DNA from: JBCBTJ01 sp964597685
GTDB lineage: Bacteria > Pseudomonadota > Alphaproteobacteria > Caulobacterales > Hyphomonadaceae
Direction of reading: 5' to 3'
Assembly: GCA_964597685.1 (NCBI GenBank)
Contig: CAZQZC010000044.1
Span: 1 to 18,355, forward strand
Length of the DNA: 18,355 nucleotides
A program made the translations under genes and the position numbers. The notes under the pieces are model-generated. The model was not told the origin of the DNA. It searched no databases and saw only the letters and a list, made by a program, of their open reading frames with translations. Below, piece by piece: positions 1-7,467 of this stretch. Numbering within the stretch: the stretch's first letter is position 1; every line of letters begins with the position of its first letter.

Positions 1-44
1 CCCTTGGCCGGGGGACGCCCCGCCCTGCGGGTCTTTCCTGCCAT
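1..44 (-). CDS. N-terminal fragment of an unidentified basic protein (runs off the left edge)
   Basis: An ATG at 44-42 opens a leftward reading frame that stays open to the window edge and gives about 14 residues, MAGKTRRAGRPPAK. An AGGTGA element about 8 bases upstream is a reasonable ribosome-binding site. The run is strongly basic and contains an R-x-GRPP stretch. Such stretches are common at the start of TetR-type regulators and in AT-hook-like tails, but 14 residues cannot identify a family. It lies about 50 bases after the end of the MarR-like gene on the same strand, so the two could be co-transcribed. The fragment may also be a chance open frame. Confidence 0.3.
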   Translation of the reverse strand, partial: MAGKTRRAGRPPAK

Positions 45-92
45 CGCTTGATCACCTCGCTGTCACTCCGCCAAAAGAATTGAGTCTGGACC

Positions 93-473
93 CTAGGCGG
101 CCTTTAGGTCGTCGACCGCGGGTCCGCCTTCAAGATCCTCGCCTGTGGCTGCGGCGACAATAAGACCGCCCAGCGCGCGCAAATACTCGGCGCCGGCGAC
201 CGTGCGCACGATGTGGATGTTGCGCAGGTCGGCCGGATCGCGCTCGCGCCGGATCAGATCGAGACGCGACAACGTATCAAGGGCGCGGGTGACGGCGGGC
301 TTGGCGATGTTAAGCGCGGCGGCCAAGCCGCGGACGGTGTGCGGTCCCGGCGTCAGCGCGACATTCATCAGGATGGCCTGCTGCCTCGCGGTGAGATCGG
401 GGGCGTCGGATCGAACCGACGCCGACAAGGCGCGACGCCAAAGATCCAAACCGTCTCTTTCATTGAGCGCCAT
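93..473 (-). CDS. MarR-family winged-helix transcriptional regulator
   Basis: A 126-residue, probably cytoplasmic, DNA-binding regulator. The centre has the MarR winged-helix layout: a helix opening LTARQQAILM (about 28-37), the helix-turn-helix through GLAAALNIAKPAVTRALDTL (about 49-68), and a beta-wing in RRERDPADLRNIHIV (about 75-89) with the usual Asp/Arg pair, followed by a helix beginning around TVAGAEYLRAL. At 126 residues it is slightly shorter than typical MarR proteins (about 140-150), and the dimerisation ends look trimmed. The ATG at 473-471 is supported by an AAGGA element 8 bases upstream. It lies downstream of, and on the same strand as, the autotransporter, with a 73-base gap that holds an inverted repeat. 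Self-regulation through that repeat is plausible but inferred. The ligand and target genes are unknown. Confidence 0.85.
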   Translation of the reverse strand: MALNERDGLDLWRRALSASVRSDAPDLTARQQAILMNVALTPGPHTVRGLAAALNIAKPAVTRALDTLSRLDLIRRERDPADLRNIHIVRTVAGAEYLRALGGLIVAAATGEDLEGGPAVDDLKAA

Positions 474-508
474 ACGATTGATCCTTTCGCCTAAGAGGCG
501 AACCTCAG

Positions 509-535
509 CTGATTTGCGCGATTTCGCAAGATCAG
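509..535. promoter_or_regulatory. Inverted repeat between the autotransporter stop and the MarR start
   Basis: On the plus strand CTGATTTGCG and CGCAAGATCAG flank a six-base loop (cgattt). They pair over ten positions with a single bulged base. The inner part, TTGCG-N6-CGCAA, is perfectly symmetric. The repeat lies 36-62 bases upstream of the MarR start codon and 12 bases after the autotransporter stop. It could be the MarR operator or a terminator-type hairpin for the autotransporter. No T-tract follows it on the minus strand, which speaks against a standard intrinsic terminator. Confidence 0.4.
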
Positions 536-546
536 TTGGGACCGAC

Positions 547-3500
547 TTAGAACGCCCAACGAATGTTTAACCCGCCATAGATCGCGAGCGTATCGTCGTC
601 GAATTGCGCGTCGCCCGTGAATTGCAGCGTAAAGAAGTCGCTGGACAGGGTCAGGCCCACGCCGCCGAGGAACGCATCGTCGAACTCCTCAACGCCAACA
701 AGCTGGAACACGTCGTCCTGACCGACAAAATTCACGTCGACCAATTGGGTTTGTTGGGACAGGCGCGTTCTGAATCCAGCCGACGCCTCCGGCGTCCACA
801 GCAGCCCTCGGCGCGACCGGTCGCCAAACGTGCGTCCAACCGTGATCTCACCGGTCGCTGTGAAGAGGTCGGCCTCCGTGTCTGAGACCTCCAACTCAAC
901 GCCCGTTGTGCCCGTTTCGGTGAAGCCGTCCTGTTCGAAGCGGAAATAGTCAGCTGAGACGGATGGCCGGAAGAACCAGCGTCCGGCCTCGAAGTCGCCG
1001 ACCACGCGTGCGGATCCCGACACGCTGAAGCCCTCATATTCGGCTTCGATCGTTTCTGTGGCGCCGGCGAACGTAACATCGCGTTGGCTGAAGAAATCCA
1101 ACGTCGAGATATTCCCGATGCCTTCGATCGCGACGGGTCCGATCTTCTCCGACAGATAAATGCCGACGCCAAGGCTCGACGTATCAATGGGATTGTTGAT
1201 CCCAACCGATTCTTCGAATTGGCCGCTGGAGAATTGGAAGTTCAGTCCGACGATGTCGATAAACGGCGTCGGGATGTCGACGCCCCCGGCAACGCCGAAG
1301 GCGCCCCCGTCAAAGCCCGGCGACTGCACCGTCGCGTCGGATTCCAAATACGCTCCGTATTGCTGCAGCCAAACTTTCAAGCCGGGCTCTTCCAAGCCGT
1401 TGCGCAGGATGTCGAGCCGGTCCGAAACCGATCCGAAAGACGCGTTGGCCTGCAACGCCAGGAAGTTCAAGGATGCGAGCGAGGTCTGAGGCAAGAGGGA
1501 ATTGTAGACGCTGAAAAACTCGTCCTCCGTTGCTGCGTTGAGGAGGGCGGAGTTCAAGGTCGGAACATCAACGGCGACGTCCAAGATCGCATCGAAGGCG
1601 GACGTCTGGTTGAGGTTGAGGCCAAGTTCATCGGGTGTTTGAACTTCGAACGAGGCGACCAATTGATCGAGGGCCGCGCCGTCGATCAACTCGAATTGGG
1701 TGTCGAGAAGGAACGATGAATTGGCCGCGACGACGGAGTCGACCCCGTCGGCGAGAGAGATGACGCCGGCCTCGATCAAGACGACCGTCAAGTCTGTCGG
1801 AGCCCCAGTGATGATCGTCTCAAGGGTCGAGCCGCCAGAGAAGGACGCCGTGTCGACCGCGGTCAGCAGCGGCGCCGTCGGCGGAGCTTCCGTATCGATG
1901 GCGAATGAAATCACCGACCCGTCTTCAAACGTGGCCGATTGCGTCGCGATGGTCGCTGTACCCTCCGAGGTCAGCGTTGCGTCGCTCAGCGACAAGGCGA
2001 GCTGCGATCCCGGAGTCGATAGGATCGCACCCGTGAACGTCGTGCCGGAGCCAAGAGCAAACGTGTTCACCCCAGTTCCAAAAGAGAAATCACCGGCAAG
2101 CGCCGTGCCTGTCGCGCTGAAGGAATTGGTTCCGTCGCCAAAGCTGAAATTGCCGAACAAATTGCCGTCGACCGCACTGGCCGTGTCGTCGCCGTCGCCG
2201 AAATCGATGTTTCCGTTCAGGGTGCCGCCGCCGGAGAAATCGAAGGTGTCCGCGCCTGCGCCAAAGGTGATGTCGCCGGTGACCACCCCGCCCTCATAGG
2301 TGAAGACATTGTCGCCCGCGCCGAAGTCGATGTCGCCGGTGACCGATCCGCCGAAAAGGGTGAACGTGTCGCCGCCTGTGCCGAAACGGACGTCTCCTAT
2401 AATGCTGGCGGTGACGCCCGCGACGAAGTCTTGGGTCAGCGAGACGCCGGTTGTATTCGCCGACACGTCGATTGCGACCTCTACGCCCGTTATGTCGGCG
2501 AAAGCCGCCCCAGGATCGGCCCCGCGAACCGTGCTGATCGTCCCGGTGTTCAGGATTGTTGTCAGGTTTCCAGTCGCGTCTCTGATCCCGAACGCCGACG
2601 CGTCGACGCCCTGAATGCTGGAGCTGATCACGCCCGTATTTGTCAAAGACGTCACATCGGCGCCGAGCTCGATGTCGACCCCCACCGCATCGTTCACACC
2701 GTTGGTCGCCGCGATCGCAGTGATCGTGCCGTCATTGACGACGTCGCCCACAATCGCGCCTGAGCCCAAATCAAGGGCGGTGGCGTCGGCGTCGAAGGCG
2801 AGGGCTGTGATGACGCCCGTATTGAGGATTCCGCCTTCGATCACAGTGTTGCGCGCCCCGTCGGCGCTGCCCTCGATGCGAACCGCCGTCCCCGCAAATC
2901 CGGAGTTCAGGCCGTTCGTGACGATCGAGCCGCGATTGATCAGGCCTTGATCCAAATTGAACGTGGCGACCGTTTCGGAAAAGTCCCCGTCGGCGTCGCT
3001 GTCGATCACGTCTATGATCGTTTCAACAACAGGACCGAGCACCAAGTCGCCGCCGTCCGGATCGCTGAGGTCAGCGGACACCAGAAGTCCGGGCTCGCCG
3101 CTGAAATTACTGATCGCGCCCGTCGTTCTAAAGGCGTCGAAGTCTCCCAATTCGACCGGAGGGTCGGCGGGAACGAAGCCAGGCGCGCTGACCGGGCCGT
3201 TGTTCAGGAAGCCGTTGGCGATATCAGCGCCGATCACAAAGGCCGGCCCGCCGGGCAGGATCGCGTCGGCGTCCAGCAATTCTTCGCTGGTGAGGTCGCC
3301 CTCCTCGAGTGTGTCGACGTCGACAAAGTTCGAGATGGTCGTGTCTTCAAAACCGGTCGACGAAATAAAGGCGCCATTCGACACGGCGCCGCCCACGGGG
3401 CCGAGAATTCGCACCGCCGTCGCGTTCTCGCCGGCGACCATCAGGTCGGTGCTCAAGCGGATATCGCCCGTAACGCCCTCCTGCACGTCAACGCCGATCG

Positions 3501-4065
3501 TATCCGAGCCGAAGATGTTGGCCGTCCCGTCGGTGATGAGGGATCCGTCCAGCGTCGATTGGAGTGAAATACCCGTCGATTGATTCCCTTCGACCGTGAT
3601 CAGCGACGACGCGCCGGTGACAATGTCGCCCGTCAGTCCGGCGTCGCCGGCCTGCAGCAGGATGGCGGCGCGATTTGTTCCGCTGGCGAAGGGGCCGTCG
3701 AGATCGCCGTCTCCGTCCTCGTCGGGACGTTCGAAGTCCTCGATAATCTGGATCGCGCCGTTGTGGGTCACAGATCCCGTGACGCCTGAGACAATCGAGA
3801 CGCCTGTGGCGTCATCGCTGTTGGAGACGTCGATCAAACCGTCGTTCACGACGCTGTTGTCGGAATCGACGGTCACCGCGCTCACGCCGTCTTCGCCGTC
3901 GATCGTGATGGAGCCGTCGACGGTGATTTCAATGTCGCCTGGCGCGCCCTCGTCGAAGGTGGATGTCGACACCGGCGTCGTTTGCGGACTGCTCACTTGG
4001 GCGGCGGCGTACTGAACCAAAATGAACGGCGCGGCCGCCCCTAAGAGGGTGAGTTTGAATCGCAT
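547..4065 (-). CDS. Autotransporter (type Va) with repeat-rich passenger and outer-membrane barrel
   Basis: A 1172-residue surface or secreted protein. Residues 1-22 are a signal peptide (MRFKL, hydrophobic core, cut after AAA before Gln23). The passenger is rich in Gly, Asp, Thr, Val and Ser with short beta-helix-like turns (NTGVI, NDGTI and similar). Residues about 552-680 hold six 20-21-residue repeats of pattern G-[DN]-I-x-F-G-x-G-x-[DN]-x-F. The last ~275 residues (from about 898) alternate polar and hydrophobic residues with aromatic girdles and end in NIRWAF. The terminal Phe is typical of barrels recognised by the Bam machinery. The frame stays open up to 4410, but that region overlaps the RDD gene. 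The ATG at 4065 has a GGGGA ribosome-binding site and the signal peptide, so it is the start. The passenger has no recognisable protease or lipase motif, so its function (adhesion, biofilm, other) is unknown. It is 145 bases from the RDD gene and is probably transcribed separately. Confidence 0.9.
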   Translation of the reverse strand: MRFKLTLLGAAAPFILVQYAAAQVSSPQTTPVSTSTFDEGAPGDIEITVDGSITIDGEDGVSAVTVDSDNSVVNDGLIDVSNSDDATGVSIVSGVTGSVTHNGAIQIIEDFERPDEDGDGDLDGPFASGTNRAAILLQAGDAGLTGDIVTGASSLITVEGNQSTGISLQSTLDGSLITDGTANIFGSDTIGVDVQEGVTGDIRLSTDLMVAGENATAVRILGPVGGAVSNGAFISSTGFEDTTISNFVDVDTLEEGDLTSEELLDADAILPGGPAFVIGADIANGFLNNGPVSAPGFVPADPPVELGDFDAFRTTGAISNFSGEPGLLVSADLSDPDGGDLVLGPVVETIIDVIDSDADGDFSETVATFNLDQGLINRGSIVTNGLNSGFAGTAVRIEGSADGARNTVIEGGILNTGVITALAFDADATALDLGSGAIVGDVVNDGTITAIAATNGVNDAVGVDIELGADVTSLTNTGVISSSIQGVDASAFGIRDATGNLTTILNTGTISTVRGADPGAAFADITGVEVAIDVSANTTGVSLTQDFVAGVTASIIGDVRFGTGGDTFTLFGGSVTGDIDFGAGDNVFTYEGGVVTGDITFGAGADTFDFSGGGTLNGNIDFGDGDDTASAVDGNLFGNFSFGDGTNSFSATGTALAGDFSFGTGVNTFALGSGTTFTGAILSTPGSQLALSLSDATLTSEGTATIATQSATFEDGSVISFAIDTEAPPTAPLLTAVDTASFSGGSTLETIITGAPTDLTVVLIEAGVISLADGVDSVVAANSSFLLDTQFELIDGAALDQLVASFEVQTPDELGLNLNQTSAFDAILDVAVDVPTLNSALLNAATEDEFFSVYNSLLPQTSLASLNFLALQANASFGSVSDRLDILRNGLEEPGLKVWLQQYGAYLESDATVQSPGFDGGAFGVAGGVDIPTPFIDIVGLNFQFSSGQFEESVGINNPIDTSSLGVGIYLSEKIGPVAIEGIGNISTLDFFSQRDVTFAGATETIEAEYEGFSVSGSARVVGDFEAGRWFFRPSVSADYFRFEQDGFTETGTTGVELEVSDTEADLFTATGEITVGRTFGDRSRRGLLWTPEASAGFRTRLSQQTQLVDVNFVGQDDVFQLVGVEEFDDAFLGGVGLTLSSDFFTLQFTGDAQFDDDTLAIYGGLNIRWAF
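2025..2412 (-). repeat. Six tandem ~20-residue coding repeats in the autotransporter passenger
   Basis: In translation order the units begin GDVRFGTGGDTF, GDIDFGAGDNVF, GDITFGAGADTF, GNIDFGDGDDTA, GNFSFGDGTNSF and GDFSFGTGVNTF. Each is followed by a variable 8-9-residue arm such as TLFGGSVT or TYEGGVVT. The unit is 20-21 residues (60-63 bases), about one beta-helix or beta-roll turn. The DNA copies have diverged, so this is an old expansion and not a fresh slippage array. The Gly/Asp-rich turns resemble RTX-type calcium turns but lack the strict GGxGxDxUx nonapeptide. Confidence 0.8.
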
Positions 4066-4108
4066 GACTTCCCCGTGGCGCTCTACTAAATTCCCATCTT
4101 CGCGGCCG

Positions 4109-4122
4109 GTGTCGTCCGACAC
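4109..4122. promoter_or_regulatory. 14-base perfect inverted repeat in the autotransporter leader
   Basis: GTGTCG-TC-CGACAC reads as a two-fold symmetric site with six-base arms. It lies 44-57 bases upstream of the autotransporter start codon, in the 145-base gap after the RDD gene. It could be a repressor or activator site or a short RNA hairpin in the leader. No good sigma-70 hexamer pair was found around it. Confidence 0.3.
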
Positions 4123-4160
4123 GCGCCTCACCTTGGCACAAGACCCCGCTCTGGGTGCAG

Positions 4161-4187
4161 AATCAACGCCGGAAGGCGCCTCGGCGC
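4161..4187 (-). terminator. Weak hairpin after the RDD gene (possible operon end)
   Basis: Downstream of the RDD stop the minus strand carries two short GC-rich stems, GCGCC-GA-GGCGC and CGCC-TTCC-GGCG. They are partly exclusive of each other and are followed by TTGATT. This is the right place for the end of the six-gene operon, but the stems are short and the T-run is broken. It may be a weak or Rho-assisted terminator, or coincidence in GC-rich DNA. Confidence 0.25.
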
Positions 4188-4210
4188 GCACTCCGCTGCG
4201 GGCCGGTCCG

Positions 4211-5152
4211 TCAGCCGTACTTGTCCGCCTTGCGCTCGCCGAACAGCATGCGTTGCTCCAGCCGCCCGCGCAGGGCCGCGTAGTAGGCTTCCAGGAAGGC
4301 GATATCAGTCTCCTGCGGTCCCGCGCTCCAATCGATCTTCTGGCGGATGCGCGCAGCGACCGAGGCTTTGACGTCGGCGGCGCTTTGCCGCAGCACATCC
4401 TCAAGGACATGCAATTCGTGGATGCCGTAGGCGTCTAATTGCGCTGGCGTGAAGGCGAAGACGCCTCCGCTGTCGGCCGCGCGCGGCGCCGAGGCGATGT
4501 CGGTCAGCAGCTTCGTCTTGGGCGCATGGATCACCCAGGTGCCCGCCACAATGTCGCCAGCCCTCAGCTTGTCGCGATTGAAAACGGGGAGCAGGACCAA
4601 GACGCCGGTCCAAACCAGGCCAGACAGCGCGATCCAGCCCGAAACGTCCGATTGGTCGGAAAACGCCGACATGACAAGGAATTGCAGCGGCAAGAACACT
4701 TCGATTTCGCGCATGAAGTTTCGCGCCAGCACCGCATTCGCCGTTAAGCGGCCGCCGTCGCGCGCCGCGACGCGCAGGCCAAGCGCCCGTTTGCCCGGCG
4801 TCGCCGCCTTTGAGCCGATATCAAAGTCGATAAAGTAGAAGTTCCGAACCGCGAAAACAAAAACCGCGGCGAAACCGCCGGCGATCGCCCAGCCATTGAA
4901 CCCAAAGGCCGACGCGGCCGAGGAAATGGTCCAGACGCCGGCGATTATAACTAGAACTTGGATCGTGAAATCGATCATGAACGCGCCGGCGCGTTCGGCG
5001 GCGTTGGCGAGCCGTAGATTGAGCTCCGCGCCCTCGGGCGTCGTCATTCGCCGTAGGCGTTTTACCTGGCGCGCCTCTTCGGCGCGTCTTTGGCGTCGTC
5101 GCCGGCCTTCGTCGACGGCGCCGCGCGTCCGGCTTGCCGTCTCCGCGCTCAT
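4211..5152 (-). CDS. RDD-family membrane protein, last gene of the MoxR operon
   Basis: A 313-residue inner-membrane protein. The RDD core spans about residues 44-210. It contains ANAAERAGAFMIDF (Arg54 and Asp61), a membrane segment at 62-82, a second at about 87-104, TPGKRALGLRV (118-128), a third hydrophobic region at 172-190, and RDKLRAGDIVAGTWVI (193-208). These are family landmarks. Unusual additions are a very basic N-terminal tail (residues 8-35, many Arg) and a ~100-residue soluble, helical C-terminal extension (about 211-313). The ATG at 5152-5150 shares an ATGA overlap with the SpoIIM stop, which argues for translational coupling and decides the start; Met36 is an alternative. RDD proteins have been linked to transport in some bacteria, but its role here is unknown. 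Its place in the operon suggests a membrane partner of the MoxR ATPase. Confidence 0.85.
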   Translation of the reverse strand: MSAETASRTRGAVDEGRRRRQRRAEEARQVKRLRRMTTPEGAELNLRLANAAERAGAFMIDFTIQVLVIIAGVWTISSAASAFGFNGWAIAGGFAAVFVFAVRNFYFIDFDIGSKAATPGKRALGLRVAARDGGRLTANAVLARNFMREIEVFLPLQFLVMSAFSDQSDVSGWIALSGLVWTGVLVLLPVFNRDKLRAGDIVAGTWVIHAPKTKLLTDIASAPRAADSGGVFAFTPAQLDAYGIHELHVLEDVLRQSAADVKASVAARIRQKIDWSAGPQETDIAFLEAYYAALRGRLEQRMLFGERKADKYG

Positions 5153-6150
5153 TGCGGCGCTCCCGACCGGCGTCCGGCGTAGAAATAGACCAGCCAAAGG
5201 ACGAGCGTCCCGATGGCGATCGCATAGCGGATCCAATCGGTGTTGATCATCTGTCGGCCGAAACCCTCCAACAGAGCTGCGATGAACAACATGACAACCG
5301 CCCCGCCGGCCACCAAAGCGGCTCGATTGCCCACGTGGCGCGCCGAATCAAGCCGAGACCGCGCTCCGGGAAAGGCGACCGCGCCGCCGATCATGAAGCC
5401 CGCCGCGCCCGCCAGCACGACGGCGAACAATTCCGTCACGCCATGGATGAACAGCCAGCCTGTCAGCTCGAAGCCCAGCCCTCGGCTCCAGAACAAGGCG
5501 CAGAAGGCGCCGATGGACACGCCGTTATAGAGCAACAGGATCGCCGTGGGCGCGCCGAACGCAAAGCCCAACGCGAAGGCGAAGATCGCAATCCTGGAAT
5601 TGTGCGAGAAGAGCTGCGCTGCAAACGCGCCCAGCAGATCTTCCGCCGTGGCGTCGTCAGTGTAGAGCGTCGAGCGGAGATATTCCGTGCTGGCGTTGGG
5701 CGTGCGGAGGTCGAAAAAGCCGGGCGAGCTGAACGTCCAGAACCATTCCATGTCCGTCATGCAAAGCCAGAAAGCCAATAATCCGCCGCCAAACAGGCAG
5801 AGCGCGGAGAGCAACGTCGGCAGGACAGCTGATTGGACAGCTTGGGGCCAATCGCGCCGAAAAAACACCGCAACGCGTTCGCCGAAGCGTGTGCGGGTTC
5901 CGTAGACGAAAAAGTAGGCCCGCGTGCACAGGCTCTCCAGATAGGCGACCACGTTTTGGTCCAGCGAGATCGAACGGGCCACGGACAGGGACGAGACCGC
6001 CTGGCGGTAAAGCCGGGGCAGGGCCTGCATGTCGTCGTCGCTCAAGGATCGCACGCCCCGGTTTTCCGCTCGTGTCAGAATGTGATCGAGCTTCGCCCAA
6101 TCGGCTTCGCGCTCCTCCCGGAAGCGGTAGGATTTCAGGAGGTCGGTCAC
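5149..6150 (-). CDS. SpoIIM/DUF95-family (stage II sporulation protein M-like) membrane protein
   Basis: A 333-residue protein with a GTG start (6150-6148) that overlaps the DUF58 stop as GTGA. The soluble N-terminal ~100 residues (RYREEREADW-like opening, RLYRQAVSSLS near 46-56) precede about five membrane segments near 108-130, 186-208, 232-258, 276-297 and 308-325. Family landmarks include HNSRIAIFAFALG (183-195), LFIHGVTELFAVVLAGAAG (about 233-251) and AALLEGF (291-297). In spore formers SpoIIM belongs to a peptidoglycan-remodelling complex. In non-sporulating bacteria this DUF95 relative usually sits next to MoxR/DUF58/RDD genes and its function is not established. No in-frame ATG gives a better start, because upstream sequence in this frame lies inside the DUF58 gene. 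Confidence 0.9.
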   Translation of the reverse strand: MTDLLKSYRFREEREADWAKLDHILTRAENRGVRSLSDDDMQALPRLYRQAVSSLSVARSISLDQNVVAYLESLCTRAYFFVYGTRTRFGERVAVFFRRDWPQAVQSAVLPTLLSALCLFGGGLLAFWLCMTDMEWFWTFSSPGFFDLRTPNASTEYLRSTLYTDDATAEDLLGAFAAQLFSHNSRIAIFAFALGFAFGAPTAILLLYNGVSIGAFCALFWSRGLGFELTGWLFIHGVTELFAVVLAGAAGFMIGGAVAFPGARSRLDSARHVGNRAALVAGGAVVMLFIAALLEGFGRQMINTDWIRYAIAIGTLVLWLVYFYAGRRSGAPQ

Positions 6151-7460
6151 AGAAGCTCCCGCCGTTTGATGTCGAGATACCGCGAGACGAGCTGTGCGCC
6201 GAAATCCTCCGGCCGCGATTCGATGATCTGAACGCCCATGCGCCTCAGCTTTCGGAAGACGATCTCCCGCTCCTGCAGCAGCGTGTCGGCCATCACGGCG
6301 CGCGCCACATCCTCCGGTTCGGCGGGGGCGGCGTCGATCAGGCGCTCCAGCGCCTCGTCGCGAAAGGCGGCGAACAGGACGACATGCTTGTCGGTCAAGC
6401 GCTTCACCGTTTCCAGCATAAGCTCGGCGGAGATTGTGTCGACGAAATCCGTGAACAGGATCACCAGCGCCCGGCGTTCCAACCTGCTCGACAAATCCGT
6501 GAGCGCCAGCGTGTAATTCGCCTCTTCCGCGGAGTAATCGAGCTGTGCGGCGAGCTTCTGCTGGTGTGGGAAGGCGGCCGTTCCGTGCAGGACGTGGCTG
6601 GACAGCCGCGGGCGGGCGTCGAAGCCGAAAAGCGCTGTTCGGTCGCCGGAACGCAAGGACACATAAGCCAGCAAAAGCGCGGAATTGATCGCCCGGTCGA
6701 TCTTCGGAACGCCGTCCAGAGGCTCGCTCATCAGGCGGCCGGTGTCGAAGGCGAACACGATCGAATGGTTGCGCTCGGTCTTGAACTCCTTCGCCAGGAG
6801 AGCGCGGTGGCGAGCGGAGTGCTTCCAGTCGATCGCGCGCCGGTCCATGCCGGTCGAGAATTCCCGAAGGGCGTCGAATTCCGACCCGTCCCCGCGCTCG
6901 ATCTGGGCCTTCACGCCGAAATCGGAGTCCCGCGCATAAAGCCTGACGGCCTCCTCCTTCACCCATCTGATGTTGGGGACGATCGGGATCTCGATGTCGA
7001 GGCGTGTGCGCCTTTGCTTGCGCGCAAGGCCCAACGGTCCTGTCCAGCGCGCCCAAAGGTTTGTCAGCTTGGCGGCGCCGCGGCGAGCTGGCCGCAATCG
7101 AAAGTCGTACTGGCGCGTTCTCCCCTCGAACCCGCGCAGCCCCCGCGGCGGGATGCGTTCGACCAGGTCGTTGGTCTCCAGCTGCACCTCGATCCGCTGG
7201 GGCAGGGGGCCCTTCGCGAAGTAAAACGTGGCTTCAGCCGGGTCTTCGCCGTCGATGTAGAGGAGGCTCGGCGTGGCGACGTCGCAGGCGTAGGCGCCCA
7301 AGCGCGCGCCCAGCATCGCGTCTAAGAGGATCAGCGCGCCGACGCCCGCGATCCAGCCCGCCGACCAAGTCCAATAGGCCGGCGCAGCGAGCGCGACGAG
7401 CAGCATCAAGGGGACGCCCGCCGCCATTAGCCAGATGGCCCGCTGCGTTGGAGAGATCAT
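6147..7460 (-). CDS. DUF58 protein (vWA-like partner of MoxR ATPase)
   Basis: A 437-residue protein. Two membrane segments (about 9-28 and 33-50) are followed by a beta-rich region and the diagnostic DUF58 core at 190-231 (GDGSEFDALREFSTGMDRRAIDW, then KHSARHRALLAKEF). The next segment, FAFDTGRLMS (236-245), stands where a von Willebrand A metal site (DxSxS) would be, but it reads D-T-G-R, a degenerate form. A later strand, LVILFTDFVD, continues the vWA-like fold. DUF58 proteins are standard partners of MoxR ATPases and are thought to link ATPase action to a target, often at the membrane. The start is ATG at 7460, only 7 bases after the MoxR stop, with no strong ribosome-binding site of its own, so translation is probably coupled. 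The stop overlaps the SpoIIM GTG. Confidence 0.9.
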   Translation of the reverse strand: MISPTQRAIWLMAAGVPLMLLVALAAPAYWTWSAGWIAGVGALILLDAMLGARLGAYACDVATPSLLYIDGEDPAEATFYFAKGPLPQRIEVQLETNDLVERIPPRGLRGFEGRTRQYDFRLRPARRGAAKLTNLWARWTGPLGLARKQRRTRLDIEIPIVPNIRWVKEEAVRLYARDSDFGVKAQIERGDGSEFDALREFSTGMDRRAIDWKHSARHRALLAKEFKTERNHSIVFAFDTGRLMSEPLDGVPKIDRAINSALLLAYVSLRSGDRTALFGFDARPRLSSHVLHGTAAFPHQQKLAAQLDYSAEEANYTLALTDLSSRLERRALVILFTDFVDTISAELMLETVKRLTDKHVVLFAAFRDEALERLIDAAPAEPEDVARAVMADTLLQEREIVFRKLRRMGVQIIESRPEDFGAQLVSRYLDIKRRELL

Positions 7461-7467
7461 GGCGCGC

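Noticed and set aside
2025..2412. RTX calcium-binding repeats in the autotransporter
   Set aside because: The units are Gly/Asp-rich but 20-21 residues long and lack the strict GGxGxDxUx nonapeptide, so they are described only as RTX-like.
1084..3583. Several plus-strand open frames of 100-210 codons opposite the autotransporter
   Set aside because: Mirror frames of a GC-rich repetitive gene; composition is Ser/Pro/Val or Arg/Asp repeats with no domain features or ribosome-binding sites.
4066..4410. Longer N-terminus for the autotransporter (open frame back to 4410)
   Set aside because: It overlaps the RDD gene, is Arg/Ser-rich, and would bury the signal peptide; ATG 4065 has a proper ribosome-binding site and signal sequence.
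6151..7056. N-terminal extension of the SpoIIM gene by about 300 codons
   Set aside because: The extension lies inside DUF58 in another frame and is Arg/Pro-rich; the GTG at 6150 forms a GTGA overlap and starts the recognisable protein.
5889..7325. 478-codon plus-strand open frame opposite DUF58
   Set aside because: Antisense to a well-recognised gene; Arg/Gly/Pro-rich, no family features, and its strand has no supporting start signal.
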